The position numbers and the translations under genes were made by a program. A model generated the notes under the pieces. That model saw only the letters and a list, made by a program, of their open reading frames with translations, was not told where the DNA came from and made no database searches. DNA of 21,116 nucleotides from CAZXVW01 sp964644025 (lineage in GTDB: Bacteria; Acidobacteriota; Terriglobia; Bryobacterales; Bryobacteraceae): assembly GCA_964644025.1 (NCBI GenBank), contig CAZXVW010000058.1, forward strand, positions 1-21,116. The letters are read 5' to 3'. Positions 14,450-21,116 of the stretch are shown piece after piece (position 1 is the first letter of the stretch; the number at the start of each line of letters is the position of its first letter).

Positions 14450-15673
14450 TCAGGCCTTTACAATCCGCTGCCGCCGCTCATCCCAAGCTAGGTACTGGCG
14501 CTTCCGGTAGGACAGGGTGCCGAGCTCGGTCGCCACCACGCCGTAGTAGCCGAGATGGCAGTCGCACTTCAGCGGCGCGTTATTCCGAATCGCGTCCATC
14601 AGGTTCCGGTGGTGAAGATCTACCCGTTCGGCACCCGTCTTGTGGTGCGTGACTTCCTTGACCTCGTCTTTGAAAAGACGTTGCGGCTTGATCTCGAAGC
14701 CGTCCTTGGTGAACCACAGCGTCGCCTTGTTCCCGCGGAGCATGTGCTGCACCTTGGTGTCGTTGGCCATCGAGGAGATAAGCTGCACCGTCAGCCCCTC
14801 GGGGTAGTCCAGCAGGATGTTGAACGTGTCCGGAACCTCCGCCCGGCTCTTCACGAAGAAGAACTTCCCGCCGGCGCCCACGCCGCGGGCCGGGAACTTA
14901 AGATCCAACGACCGGATGATTCGTGTCACCCGGTGGATGAACAAGTCGCTGGCGATGCCGTTCGAGTAGTCCCAGTATTTCCGCCACTGGAAATAGCGGT
15001 ACGGATCCCAGGGGCGCTTCCGGGCCGGCCCCAGCCACGCCTTCCAGTCCAGGTTCACGCCCGGCTTGGCGTCCGGATCAATCTTATAAGCCCAGAAATC
15101 ATCCTTGTAGTTGCGCGAGTAATCGATCTGGGCCAGCACCACCTTGCCAAGCACGCCTTTCTTCACGTACTCGTTCGCCGTCTCGTAAGAATCGTCGGAC
15201 ATGCCCTGGACGCCGACTTGCATCTTCACGCCCGCGCGCTCGATCTTCGCCACCAGCTTTTTCGCCTGTGCCGAGGTGTGCGTCATCGGCTTTTCACAGT
15301 AAATGTGCTTGCCGGCGTCGGCGGCATCCATGGCCATCTGGTAGTGCCAGTGCTCCGGCGTCGTAATCAGTACGTAATCAATGTCCTTGTTCGCCAGCAG
15401 TTCGGGGTAGTGCTTGTATTTCTTACCTCCGGTCAACTGCGCGGCCTGGTCCAGGCGCTTGTCGTAAACATCGCACACGGCGATGATCTCCACGTTGTCC
15501 GACTCGCGCATCTTCACCAGGCTTTTCATGTGATGGGTCCCCATGCCGCCGCAACCAATAACACCCACGTGAAGGCGCTGGTTGGAACCGGGAACTTGGG
15601 AATAGGCGCGAGCGGTAGCCAGAGCCGCCGCGCCGGCCGTATTGAGAAATTCACGTCGAGAATGAAGGCTCAT
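14450..15673 (-). CDS. Tat-exported Gfo/Idh/MocA family NAD(P)-dependent oxidoreductase
   Basis: The 407-residue product begins with a Tat signal (SRREFLNTAGAAALATARA, 5-23), so it is folded with its cofactor before export. The Rossmann fold follows, with VGVIGCGGMG (36-45), and then EHWHYQMA (107-114) and the family's EKP motif (127-129). The C-terminal alpha/beta dehydrogenase domain carries DLFIHRVTRIIRSL in place of the more usual D-G-H-D arrangement. Family members oxidise or rearrange sugars, inositols and glycosides. The substrate is unknown, and exported members of this kind are often listed in polysaccharide-using bacteria. ATG at 15673 is preferred over an in-frame TTG two codons earlier, which lies in the spacer of a -10-like TAGAAT. 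The gene stands alone between the amidohydrolase and the S9 hydrolase. Confidence 0.9.
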   Translation of the reverse strand: MSLHSRREFLNTAGAAALATARAYSQVPGSNQRLHVGVIGCGGMGTHHMKSLVKMRESDNVEIIAVCDVYDKRLDQAAQLTGGKKYKHYPELLANKDIDYVLITTPEHWHYQMAMDAADAGKHIYCEKPMTHTSAQAKKLVAKIERAGVKMQVGVQGMSDDSYETANEYVKKGVLGKVVLAQIDYSRNYKDDFWAYKIDPDAKPGVNLDWKAWLGPARKRPWDPYRYFQWRKYWDYSNGIASDLFIHRVTRIIRSLDLKFPARGVGAGGKFFFVKSRAEVPDTFNILLDYPEGLTVQLISSMANDTKVQHMLRGNKATLWFTKDGFEIKPQRLFKDEVKEVTHHKTGAERVDLHHRNLMDAIRNNAPLKCDCHLGYYGVVATELGTLSYRKRQYLAWDERRQRIVKA

Positions 15674-15679
15674 GTCCAA

Positions 15680-15685
15680 ATTCTA
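15680..15685 (-). promoter_or_regulatory. -10-like TAGAAT six bases before the oxidoreductase start
   Basis: TAGAAT-TTGGAC-ATG on the minus strand puts a near-consensus -10 box six bases from the start codon at 15673. There is no Shine-Dalgarno sequence in this space. This fits a leaderless transcript. Confidence 0.4.
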
Positions 15686-15751
15686 CTCGTACCCGCCTTG
15701 CTCCGGTAAGCGGCGGTTGCGGTCCGGGTGCGCAGGATTAGGTGAGAGGCG

Positions 15752-16771
15752 CTACGGGACCGGCCGCGCCGGTTTCAGGTACCGCGCCAGGAAACGGTAA
15801 ATCTCACGCCGGGATTCCTTGGCCAGCCTGGTGTCCAGCCGGTTGAAGGTGTGTCCGCCGGGCGCATCCTGGTAAATCTTGTACTCGAATTGCTTGTCCG
15901 CGGCCTTGAGCGCCGCGATCAACCGCTGCACTTCCAGCACGTTCACGTCCTCGTCGCTCGTGTTGGTGTGAATCAGCAGCGGCGTCGCCAGCTCGGCGGC
16001 GTGGGACACCGGTGAGCGGCGCAGGTATTCCTTCACATCCTCCTCCGCTGTCTTCCCGATGTGGTAAGGGGCCGAGTACAGTTCCCGGTAGCCCTGGCCC
16101 TTGTAACCCATTCGCGCCACCAGGTCGCTGACCGGCACGCCGGCGTATGCGCAGGCATAATCGGCCGGGTGCGCGAAGATATTCATCAACGTGATCAGCC
16201 CCCCGTGGCTCCAGCCGATGATGCCCACGCGCTTCGGATCGAGAAAGGAGTATTCGCCGAGCATCCACTTCATGCCGCGGTAAACATCCTCCACCTCCAG
16301 GCCGCCATAGTCGATCTGCCGGTAGAAGCCCGCGCCGTAGCCGGTGCTGCCCCGGTATTCCGGCGCGATGATACTGTAGCCCTGCGCCAGTAACTCCTTG
16401 ACGATATGTACGTAGAAGGTCGTGAAATTGCTGTGCACCCCGCCATGGGGCAGGACGATCAGCGGCTGCTTCACCGAGCGGTCCAGATCCTTCGGGATGA
16501 AAGTGTAGGCGCGGATGATGAGCGGATTACCGGCGCCCTGAGCCGTTGGGTTGGGCTCGTGCCGGGGGGGCGCGCTGGTGTAGGTGACCTTGTCCACCAC
16601 GGCCACGTCGCTCAGCCGCAGGAACCACATCAGGTCATCCACCGCCTTGAGGATGCGGTCTGCGGTGTGGTCTCTCCGGTCCGCCGGGGCGGAGACCGGT
16701 TTCGTCTGCGCCGCGGCGGGAATCCCGGCCCCCAGCAGCAGCGCCAGGACAGCACAAAACCAGAGTTTCAT
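15752..16771 (-). CDS. Exported alpha/beta hydrolase of the prolyl oligopeptidase (S9) type
   Basis: The product is 339 residues with a signal peptide (MKLWFCAVLALLLGAG to AAAQ at ~22). The alpha/beta-hydrolase core has the oxyanion-region motif LPHGG (107-111), PEYRGSTGYG (137-146), typical of S9 peptidases, the nucleophile elbow GWSHGG with S188, an acid at D273 or D275 (TSDEDV) and H307 (GGHTF). It therefore has a complete catalytic triad and is probably a periplasmic peptidase or esterase. The beta-propeller that gates substrate entry in full S9 enzymes is absent, so an esterase role is equally possible. ATG at 16771 is chosen over an in-frame ATG at 16780, because the latter overlaps the -10-like TACAAT. 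It lies 44 bases from dnaJ but probably has its own promoter. Confidence 0.85.
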   Translation of the reverse strand: MKLWFCAVLALLLGAGIPAAAQTKPVSAPADRRDHTADRILKAVDDLMWFLRLSDVAVVDKVTYTSAPPRHEPNPTAQGAGNPLIIRAYTFIPKDLDRSVKQPLIVLPHGGVHSNFTTFYVHIVKELLAQGYSIIAPEYRGSTGYGAGFYRQIDYGGLEVEDVYRGMKWMLGEYSFLDPKRVGIIGWSHGGLITLMNIFAHPADYACAYAGVPVSDLVARMGYKGQGYRELYSAPYHIGKTAEEDVKEYLRRSPVSHAAELATPLLIHTNTSDEDVNVLEVQRLIAALKAADKQFEYKIYQDAPGGHTFNRLDTRLAKESRREIYRFLARYLKPARPVP

Positions 16772-16778
16772 GGCGATC

Positions 16779-16784
16779 ATTGTA
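16779..16784 (-). promoter_or_regulatory. -10 box TACAAT seven bases before the S9 hydrolase start
   Basis: GTTACAAT on the minus strand is followed by GATCGCC and the ATG at 16771. The spacing puts the expected transcription start at the start codon. It also argues against the upstream ATG at 16780, which shares bases with the box. Confidence 0.45.
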
Positions 16785-16815
16785 ACGCTGCGTCCAGCGG
16801 GCGGGAAGCCGGGAA

Positions 16816-17952
16816 CTAGACGAAGTAGTCTTTGACTTTCTCGAACAGACCCTTTTCCTTAGGCTCGTTCTCGGCCGGAAGGGTTTCGCGCAACTGTTCG
16901 AGTAGCCGGCGCTGTTCGCGGGTCAGCTTCGTCGGGGTCCGCACCTCCACCTGCACGTACAGATCCCCCCGCATTTTGCTGTTGACGTGAGGCACGCCGA
17001 GGCCCCGCAGCTTCACACGGTCGCCGCTCTGCGTCCCCTCGGGAATCTTCACCGTCTGCAGTCCGTCGAAGGTCAGAATGTGCACCTCGGTTCCCAGTGC
17101 CGCCTGGGCGACGTTGACCGGAACCACGCAATAGAGATCGTTGCCGTGTCGCTCGAAGACCGGGTGCTCTTTGACCCGGAGGAACACATACAGGTCTCCC
17201 GGGGGGCCGCCGTTCACACCCGGCTGCCCCTTGCCCGCCAGCCGCACCCGGGTCCCGTTGTCGACGCCCGCCGGAATGTTCACCTCGAGCTGTTCCTCCA
17301 CCCGGATCTGCCCTTCTCCGTGGCACCGGGAACAGGGACGCCGGACTACCCGGCCGCTGCCGCCGCACCGGGAGCAGGTCTGGCGGACGGTGAGAAATCC
17401 ATGCCGGTAGAGAATCTCACCCCGGCCGTGGCAGGACGGGCAACTCGCCATTCCCTGCGCCGGGTCCGCGCCGCTGCCCCGGCAAGCCTGACAGGTCTCC
17501 AGCCGTGGCACCTGGATCTCGACGGTCTTACCCTTGATGCAGTCCTCGAACTCGATTTCCAGGTCGTAGCGAACATCGTCGCCCTGCATCGGCCGGCTGC
17601 GCCGGCGCCCGCCGCCGAACAGATCGCCAAAGCCGAAGAAATCCCCGAGAATATCGCTGAAATCACTGAAAATCGACGGATCGAACCCTCCGGTGGCCAC
17701 CCCCTGGAGACCCTGGTGGCCGAACCGGTCGTAGGTGCGGCGCTTCTCCGGGTCGCTCAGCACGCTATAGGCTTCCGCGGCTTCCTTGAATTTCTCCTCG
17801 GCCTGTTTGTCGCCCGGATTCCGGTCCGGATGGTATTTGAGCGCGAGCCGCCGGTAGGCGCTCTTCAACCCCTGCTCATCAACGCTGCGGTCCACGCCGA
17901 GGATTTCGTAATAGTCTCGCTTGTTCACGTGGTATTGACTGCCCCCGGCCAT
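16816..17952 (-). CDS. dnaJ: Chaperone DnaJ (Hsp40)
   Basis: DnaJ delivers unfolded proteins to DnaK and stimulates its ATPase. The 378 residues show the full type-I layout: J domain (~11-80) with HPD at 41-43, a Gly/Phe-rich linker (~88-116), a zinc-finger region with four CxxCxGxG repeats (154-161, 171-178, 193-200, 207-214) and two C-terminal substrate-binding domains. The ATG at 17952 follows the grpE stop after one base and lacks a clear ribosome binding site, so coupling is likely. A GTG at 17928 (before NKRDYYEILGV) has GGGGGCAG upstream and gives a more usual N-terminus; it is a real alternative start. Third gene of hrcA-grpE-dnaJ. Confidence 0.98.
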   Translation of the reverse strand: MAGGSQYHVNKRDYYEILGVDRSVDEQGLKSAYRRLALKYHPDRNPGDKQAEEKFKEAAEAYSVLSDPEKRRTYDRFGHQGLQGVATGGFDPSIFSDFSDILGDFFGFGDLFGGGRRRSRPMQGDDVRYDLEIEFEDCIKGKTVEIQVPRLETCQACRGSGADPAQGMASCPSCHGRGEILYRHGFLTVRQTCSRCGGSGRVVRRPCSRCHGEGQIRVEEQLEVNIPAGVDNGTRVRLAGKGQPGVNGGPPGDLYVFLRVKEHPVFERHGNDLYCVVPVNVAQAALGTEVHILTFDGLQTVKIPEGTQSGDRVKLRGLGVPHVNSKMRGDLYVQVEVRTPTKLTREQRRLLEQLRETLPAENEPKEKGLFEKVKDYFV

Positions 17953-17953
17953 C

Positions 17954-18604
17954 TCACGAAGGCTTCACGGCGACCTTTACCATTGCTTCGCGCAACAGCT
18001 TCCCTTTGAAATTGTATCCCTTTTGCAGCTCTTCAATAACAGTATGGTCTTCGGCATCCTCGGTCGGGACCGTTTCGATGGCGTGATGCACGTTCGGATC
18101 AAACGGTTGGCCCACGCTCTCGATCGGTGTCAGGCCGAGCTTCTTCAGCGCCTCGAGAAACCGCTGGTAAATCATCTCGATACCCCGGACGTATTCGCTC
18201 TCGATGCCCTCCTCGCCGGGGCCGGCCGTCAGCGCTCGCTCAAAGTCATCCAGAATCGGCAGCATCGCCCGCACCGCCTCCATCCCGGCGAATTCGAGGA
18301 ACTCGGCCCGCTCCCGCTCCACGCGCCGCCGGTAGTTCTCAAAATCGGCCTGGCGCCGCAGGAGCTGGTTCCGCAGCTCGTCGTTCTCCGCCGCCAGCCG
18401 GTCCCGTTCCGCCGTGATCTGTTCCAGCCGGGCCAGTGGATCCTCCACCACCGCCGTATCCGCCTCGGCTTCCGTTTCGCCATCGCGTTGCGGCTCGGCT
18501 CCGCTTCCGGTTTCGGGTTCCGGGACTTCTTCTTTTGTTGGTTGGGCCGCCGGTTGCTCGGCGGCCTCCGCAGTCGGGAGTTCGTGTTCTTTGTCGTTGC
18601 TCAC
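17954..18604 (-). CDS. grpE: Nucleotide exchange factor GrpE
   Basis: GrpE releases ADP from DnaK. The 216 residues include an acidic, low-complexity N-terminus (~1-52), a long dimerising coiled coil (~55-105, including RRQADFENYRRRVERER), a helical section and the C-terminal beta domain with QPFDPNVHHAIETVP (166-180) and the ending GYNFKGKLLREAMVKVAV. This matches the family from end to end. The start is GTG at 18604, since no other start precedes the acidic region; no Shine-Dalgarno sequence is obvious. It lies 50 bases after hrcA and one base before dnaJ. Confidence 0.97.
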   Translation of the reverse strand: MSNDKEHELPTAEAAEQPAAQPTKEEVPEPETGSGAEPQRDGETEAEADTAVVEDPLARLEQITAERDRLAAENDELRNQLLRRQADFENYRRRVERERAEFLEFAGMEAVRAMLPILDDFERALTAGPGEEGIESEYVRGIEMIYQRFLEALKKLGLTPIESVGQPFDPNVHHAIETVPTEDAEDHTVIEELQKGYNFKGKLLREAMVKVAVKPS

Positions 18605-18654
18605 AGCGTTCTACTTATCGAGTGTTTTCCAGGACGGTGAATCTTGCCGGCGTC

Positions 18655-19704
18655 TTATGCCGGTAAAGTCTGGAGCGCCTGCCCCACGTGAAGAACCGCC
18701 GACATTACCCGCTGGTAGTTCATCCTCATGGGACCGAGGACCGCGATCTTGGCGTCCACTCCGGACGGCAAAGCGACCGACACGCCGATCAGCGACAGCT
18801 CCTTCATGCACGGATGAGCTTCACCCAGCCCGACGTGCACGCTGACCTGGCCTTCCGGCTCCTCGAGAAACTGATCCAGCAATTGCAAGATCCGCTTCTT
18901 TTCCTCCAGGGCCCGGAACAGATCCCGCATCCGTTCCCGCGTCAGGTGAAAATCGATGCCCACCAGGTTGGCGGTCCCTTCCAGGTGAAGCTCCGGAGCC
19001 AGGTCGACATCCAGCAGGCCCTTCTCATACAGCAGCAGGAGCCTTCTCCAGATCGCATCGTAGGTGGCGCTCGCCTGCTCCAGGCGCGCCCGCAGGCGGG
19101 CCCGGATCTCGGAAAGCGCGCAACCGCTGAAGTTGCGGTTGATGTAGTTCCGAATCGAGGTCAGCTCCTCCTGGGAGACCGGCTCATCCAGCGTTACCAC
19201 GCGGTTGTGGACAATCCGGTCGCGCGTAACCACCACCATCAGGATCCGCCCGTCGGCCAGCGACAGCAACTCGACCTGGTCCAGCCTCTGGCTGTCGCCC
19301 GGGATGGCGGCCGTGATCCCTACGCCATGGCTCATTTCCATCAGCATGTGCGAGGCGCGCTCCACCCGGTCGGCCATCGTCTGGACCTCGCTCAACTGTC
19401 GCCGCAGGCGCCGCAGCTCCGCCTCCAGCAGCCGCTTCGCCGTAAGTGATTGAACGAAAAGCTGGAAAGCCTTCACTGTAGGGACGCGTCCCGCTGAAGG
19501 GTGGGGCTGAGATAGGTAGCCTTCGTCGGCAAGGTCGGCCATCACGTTGCGAATGGAAGCCGGACTGAGTTTGTGCTTGCGAAGACGGGCGATGGACCGG
19601 GAAGCCACCGGCGTACCCGTCTGGATGTAGGTCTGCACAATCGAGGTCAGAACCTCCACCGCCCTCGGGCTCAGTCCTGGTGCTGTCTTCTCACCGGTTT
19701 CCAC
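18655..19704 (-). CDS. hrcA: Heat-inducible transcription repressor HrcA
   Basis: HrcA represses heat-shock operons, normally by binding the CIRCE operator, and needs GroEL for activity. The 349-residue length is normal. The N-terminal winged-helix domain carries YIQTGTPVASRSIAR (26-40), SPASIRNVMADLADEGYL (47-64) and HPSAGRVPT (68-76), all strongly family-like. The C-terminal GAF-like region ends with IGVSVALPSG and AVLGPMRMNYQRVMSAV. The start is GTG at 19704 with a weak GAGG upstream. It is the first gene of the operon, as in many bacteria. No CIRCE sequence is seen before it. Confidence 0.97.
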   Translation of the reverse strand: METGEKTAPGLSPRAVEVLTSIVQTYIQTGTPVASRSIARLRKHKLSPASIRNVMADLADEGYLSQPHPSAGRVPTVKAFQLFVQSLTAKRLLEAELRRLRRQLSEVQTMADRVERASHMLMEMSHGVGITAAIPGDSQRLDQVELLSLADGRILMVVVTRDRIVHNRVVTLDEPVSQEELTSIRNYINRNFSGCALSEIRARLRARLEQASATYDAIWRRLLLLYEKGLLDVDLAPELHLEGTANLVGIDFHLTRERMRDLFRALEEKKRILQLLDQFLEEPEGQVSVHVGLGEAHPCMKELSLIGVSVALPSGVDAKIAVLGPMRMNYQRVMSAVLHVGQALQTLPA

Positions 19705-19736
19705 GGCCTGCCTCGGTTCCCGTACTCTATCACATC

Positions 19737-19751
19737 GGCCGCTCAGCGGCC
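19737..19751. repeat. 15-bp GC-rich dyad GGCCGCT-C-AGCGGCC before hrcA
   Basis: A perfect 7-bp inverted repeat around one central base. It lies 33-47 bases upstream of the hrcA GTG and downstream of the TACAAT box, so it would be in the 5' leader of the heat-shock operon. It could be a protein-binding dyad or an RNA hairpin. It bears no resemblance to CIRCE. Confidence 0.4.
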
Positions 19752-19781
19752 TTCGCGCGCCGCCAAGCCGTCTCCTTATTT

Positions 19782-19787
19782 ATTGTA
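19782..19787 (-). promoter_or_regulatory. -10 box TACAAT upstream of hrcA
   Basis: GGTTACAATAAATAAGGAG on the minus strand is AT-rich within a GC-rich region. A start here would give a leader of about 70 bases for hrcA. A second, weaker TAGAGT lies closer to the gene (within GTGATAGAGTACGG). Confidence 0.4.
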
Positions 19788-19911
19788 ACCCGGGCTGGCC
19801 GCCCTTCTCACGGCCCTAGCCGGGAAGCCGGCTCGGCAGCACTTCGGCGGGCCGGACTCGGACTGCTGGCGCCCTCGGCCGCGGCCCCCGGCAGCGTCGC
19901 CTCACCCGGCC

Positions 19912-19920
19912 TGATACAAT
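19912..19920 (+). promoter_or_regulatory. Extended -10 promoter TGATACAAT
   Basis: TG, one base, then TACAAT (19915-19920) matches the extended -10 form, which does not need a strong -35. The expected start near 19927 gives a leader of about 35 bases before the ATG at 19962. Confidence 0.45.
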
Positions 19921-19961
19921 CGGTATCTTGCGGAAATTGTGAAAGGGAAGCTCCACTGCGT

Positions 19962-20351
19962 ATGCTGAGTGCAATCATGCGGATCTTTAGCTATCTTTAC
20001 CATCTGGTCCTCGGGTTGTTCCTGTTTCTCATCGGCGGCCTCGCCCTGTTCGGCAGCGGCACCACGCTGTCGCTCGAGATGCTCCCCTGGGAGGAACCCA
20101 CGCTGACCTACCTGGTGTTTTTGGGTGGATTGCTCGCCCTCATTTCCCTGATCCTTGCCGTCACCGGGAAATTCCGGCTCCTGTTCCGCCTGTGGACCGT
20201 CATCGTCTTCGCCCTGATGGTTTACAGCTATTTCTTCTCCGGTTACGGGTTCCGGTTCGACGGGGAGTTTTCCAGGGCTCTGCTGCTGACTCTGGGCGCC
20301 CTGATCGCCCTGCTCGGCAGCATGACCAGTCCGAGACGGAGACGCGCTTAG
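19962..20351 (+). CDS. Small four-helix membrane protein of unknown function
   Basis: The product is 129 residues with four predicted membrane helices at about 12-31, 47-67, 75-93 and 103-121 and a basic C-terminus (PRRRRA). I do not recognise a family. The positive-inside rule places the C-terminus in the cytoplasm. ATG at 19962 is chosen because AAAGGGAAG lies about 11 bases upstream; the in-frame ATG at 19977 has no comparable site. An extended -10 box lies about 40 bases upstream. It runs divergently from hrcA and converges with the HD-domain gene with one base between the stop codons. The context gives no clear clue to its role. Confidence 0.75.
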   Translation: MLSAIMRIFSYLYHLVLGLFLFLIGGLALFGSGTTLSLEMLPWEEPTLTYLVFLGGLLALISLILAVTGKFRLLFRLWTVIVFALMVYSYFFSGYGFRFDGEFSRALLLTLGALIALLGSMTSPRRRRA

Positions 20352-20352
20352 C

Positions 20353-20916
20353 TTATCCGTTGCCTTGCAAACCAAGCCGTTCGGCATTGTCCCGCATGGC
20401 CTGGATGCAGAAACGGACGTGATCCTCCAGCGCTATACCCAGCTCTTGGGCGCCGGTCCGGATATCCTCGCGGTTCACTGACCGCGCAAAAGACTTGTCC
20501 TTCATTTTCTTTTTGACTGACTTCCATTCCACGTCGTGAATGCTCCGGCTCGGCATCACGTAGGAGATCGCCGTTAGCAGCCCGGTAAGCTCGTCGCACG
20601 CGAACAGGGTCTTGGCCAGCAGCGTGTCCCGGGGCACGCCGCTATAGGTTGCATGCGACAGGATCGCCCGCCGGATCTCCTCGCTCACGCCGCGCTCGGC
20701 CAGGATCGCCTCACCTTTCATTGGGTGGTCCGGGGCCTGCGGATGAATCTCCCAATCGAAGTCATGCAGCAGCGCCGTCACCGCCCACTTCTCTGCGTCC
20801 TCGCCGAACTTGCGCGCGTAAGCCGCCACGCACGCCTCGACGGCCAGCGCGTGCTTGCGCAAGCCCTCCGAGCGGGTGAACTCGCAAAGGATCTGCCATG
20901 CCTGGTCTCGCCTCAT
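20353..20916 (-). CDS. HD-domain phosphohydrolase-like protein
   Basis: The 187-residue product has the metal-binding pattern of the HD superfamily: H22 (KHALAVE), H51-D52 (LLHDFDWE), H88 (LSHATYSG) and D108 (ACDELTGL). Such proteins hydrolyse nucleotides or other phosphate esters; the substrate is not evident. It looks like the small stand-alone HD proteins related to HDIG-type predicted hydrolases. ATG at 20916 is the true start: extending the frame upstream runs into the complement of the tRNA gene and yields a spurious N-terminus. A -10-like TATAGT ends six bases before the ATG, and no Shine-Dalgarno sequence is present. Confidence 0.88.
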   Translation of the reverse strand: MRRDQAWQILCEFTRSEGLRKHALAVEACVAAYARKFGEDAEKWAVTALLHDFDWEIHPQAPDHPMKGEAILAERGVSEEIRRAILSHATYSGVPRDTLLAKTLFACDELTGLLTAISYVMPSRSIHDVEWKSVKKKMKDKSFARSVNREDIRTGAQELGIALEDHVRFCIQAMRDNAERLGLQGNG

Positions 20917-20922
20917 GTTTGT

Positions 20923-20928
20923 ACTATA
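20923..20928 (-). promoter_or_regulatory. -10-like TATAGT six bases before the HD gene
   Basis: TATAGTACAAACATG on the minus strand puts a -10-like box (four of six consensus bases) six bases from the start codon, again compatible with a leaderless message. It shares the AT island with the tRNA promoter on the other strand. Confidence 0.4.
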
Positions 20929-20930
20929 AT
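20925..20930 (+). promoter_or_regulatory. Consensus -10 box TATAAT of the tRNA-Ala gene
   Basis: A perfect TATAAT ends 20 bases before the tRNA. The expected start near 20937 leaves a short leader to be trimmed by RNase P. No clear -35 box is visible. The following A-rich stretch is unusual for this window. Confidence 0.55.
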
Positions 20931-20950
20931 AAAAACAACTCTGGCCAAGT

Positions 20951-21026
20951 GGGCCTGTGGCGCAGTTGGGAGCGCGCTTCCATGGCATGGAAGAGGTCGA
21001 GGGTTCGAATCCCTCCAGGTCCACCA
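20951..21026 (+). tRNA. tRNA-Ala (anticodon GGC), CCA encoded
   Basis: The 76 bases fold as a complete cloverleaf. The acceptor stem GGGCCTG pairs with CAGGTCC (one G-T). The D arm is GCGC-AGTTGGGA-GCGC. The anticodon stem CTTCC/GGAAG encloses the loop ATGGCAT, with T33, anticodon GGC and A37. The variable loop is AGGTC. The T arm is GAGGG-TTCGAAT-CCCTC. The discriminator A is followed by an encoded CCA. It reads GCC (and probably GCU) alanine codons. It stands alone, with a TATAAT box just upstream. Confidence 0.96.
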
Positions 21027-21046
21027 CTCAGCCAACAATCTGGCTC

Positions 21047-21075
21047 TGGCCCTCCGCCAATTGGCTCTCCGCCAA
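21047..21075. repeat. Short direct repeat after the tRNA (unit TGGCyCTCCGCCAA)
   Basis: Two 14-base copies, at 21047-21060 and 21062-21075, differ at one base. A further CCGCCAA follows at about 21097. This may be the start of a longer repeat that runs out of the window, or a relic of integration next to a tRNA gene; too little is visible to decide. Confidence 0.35.
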
Positions 21076-21116
21076 ATGTGGGGGCAGTCTTCTGATCCGC
21101 CAAGCTGAACTACGAA

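Noticed and set aside
14555..15709. 384-codon + strand frame opposite the Gfo/Idh/MocA gene
   Set aside because: It is rich in His, Val, Leu and Arg without any motif, while the minus strand shows a Tat signal, a Rossmann motif and EKP.
19705..19961. CIRCE operator in the hrcA upstream region
   Set aside because: Neither TTAGCACTC nor GAGTGCTAA, nor a close variant, is present on either strand.
15752..20916. One operon spanning the S9 hydrolase, dnaJ, grpE and hrcA
   Set aside because: The S9 gene is 44 bases from dnaJ and has a good TACAAT box in the gap, so independent transcription is more likely; a read-through message cannot be excluded.
1..21116. CRISPR arrays, insertion sequences, phage genes, toxin-antitoxin or defence loci
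   Set aside because: No spaced repeats, transposase or integrase motifs, or recognisable defence domains are seen. The region is mainly conserved housekeeping genes.

Overview
The window is a GC-rich bacterial chromosome segment that looks like core genome with a short accessory block. The gene content and order suggest an acidobacterium of the Solibacter/Bryobacter type: mreB-mreC-mreD-mrdA-rodA followed by an RNase E/G gene, hrcA-grpE-dnaJ, exported beta-propeller and Tat-signal Gfo/Idh/MocA proteins, and TACAAT-type -10 boxes. That placement is an inference from gene content and not a database result.

Layout. At 2-340 (+) lies the 3' end of a gene that starts outside the window, probably a cation/proton antiporter tail. 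A 374-bp stretch without an intact gene follows (341-714); it contains a nine-residue match to the start of DUF3052 proteins and may be a gene remnant. From 9212 down to 715 (-) runs the rod-shape cluster mreB, mreC, mreD, mrdA (PBP2), rodA, then, after a 329-bp gap, an RNase E/G family gene. The first five genes are tightly packed and encode the elongasome that directs lateral peptidoglycan synthesis. The RNase has a very large low-complexity insertion inside its S1 domain. Upstream of mreB (9356-11799, -) is a translationally coupled pair: an exported protein of unknown function and a multi-pass GT-C-like membrane protein.

The middle (11915-16771) is the accessory part. It holds a YVTN-like beta-propeller protein (+) and, on the minus strand, an exported amidohydrolase, a Tat-signal Gfo/Idh/MocA oxidoreductase and an exported S9-type serine hydrolase. 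All four carry export signals and most have their own promoter-like -10 element, so this is a set of neighbours and probably not one operon.

From 19704 down to 16816 (-) is the heat-shock operon hrcA-grpE-dnaJ; dnaK is not in the window and no CIRCE operator is visible. Rightward are a small four-helix membrane protein (19962-20351, +), a convergent HD-domain hydrolase (20353-20916, -) and a complete tRNA-Ala(GGC) gene (20951-21026, +).

I found no mobile element, CRISPR array, phage gene, rRNA or clear defence system. The points most worth a second look are the split S1 domain of the RNase, a recurring pattern of -10-like boxes 6-7 nt from start codons (suggesting leaderless mRNAs), the unknown exported protein paired with the GT-C protein, and the missing CIRCE before hrcA.
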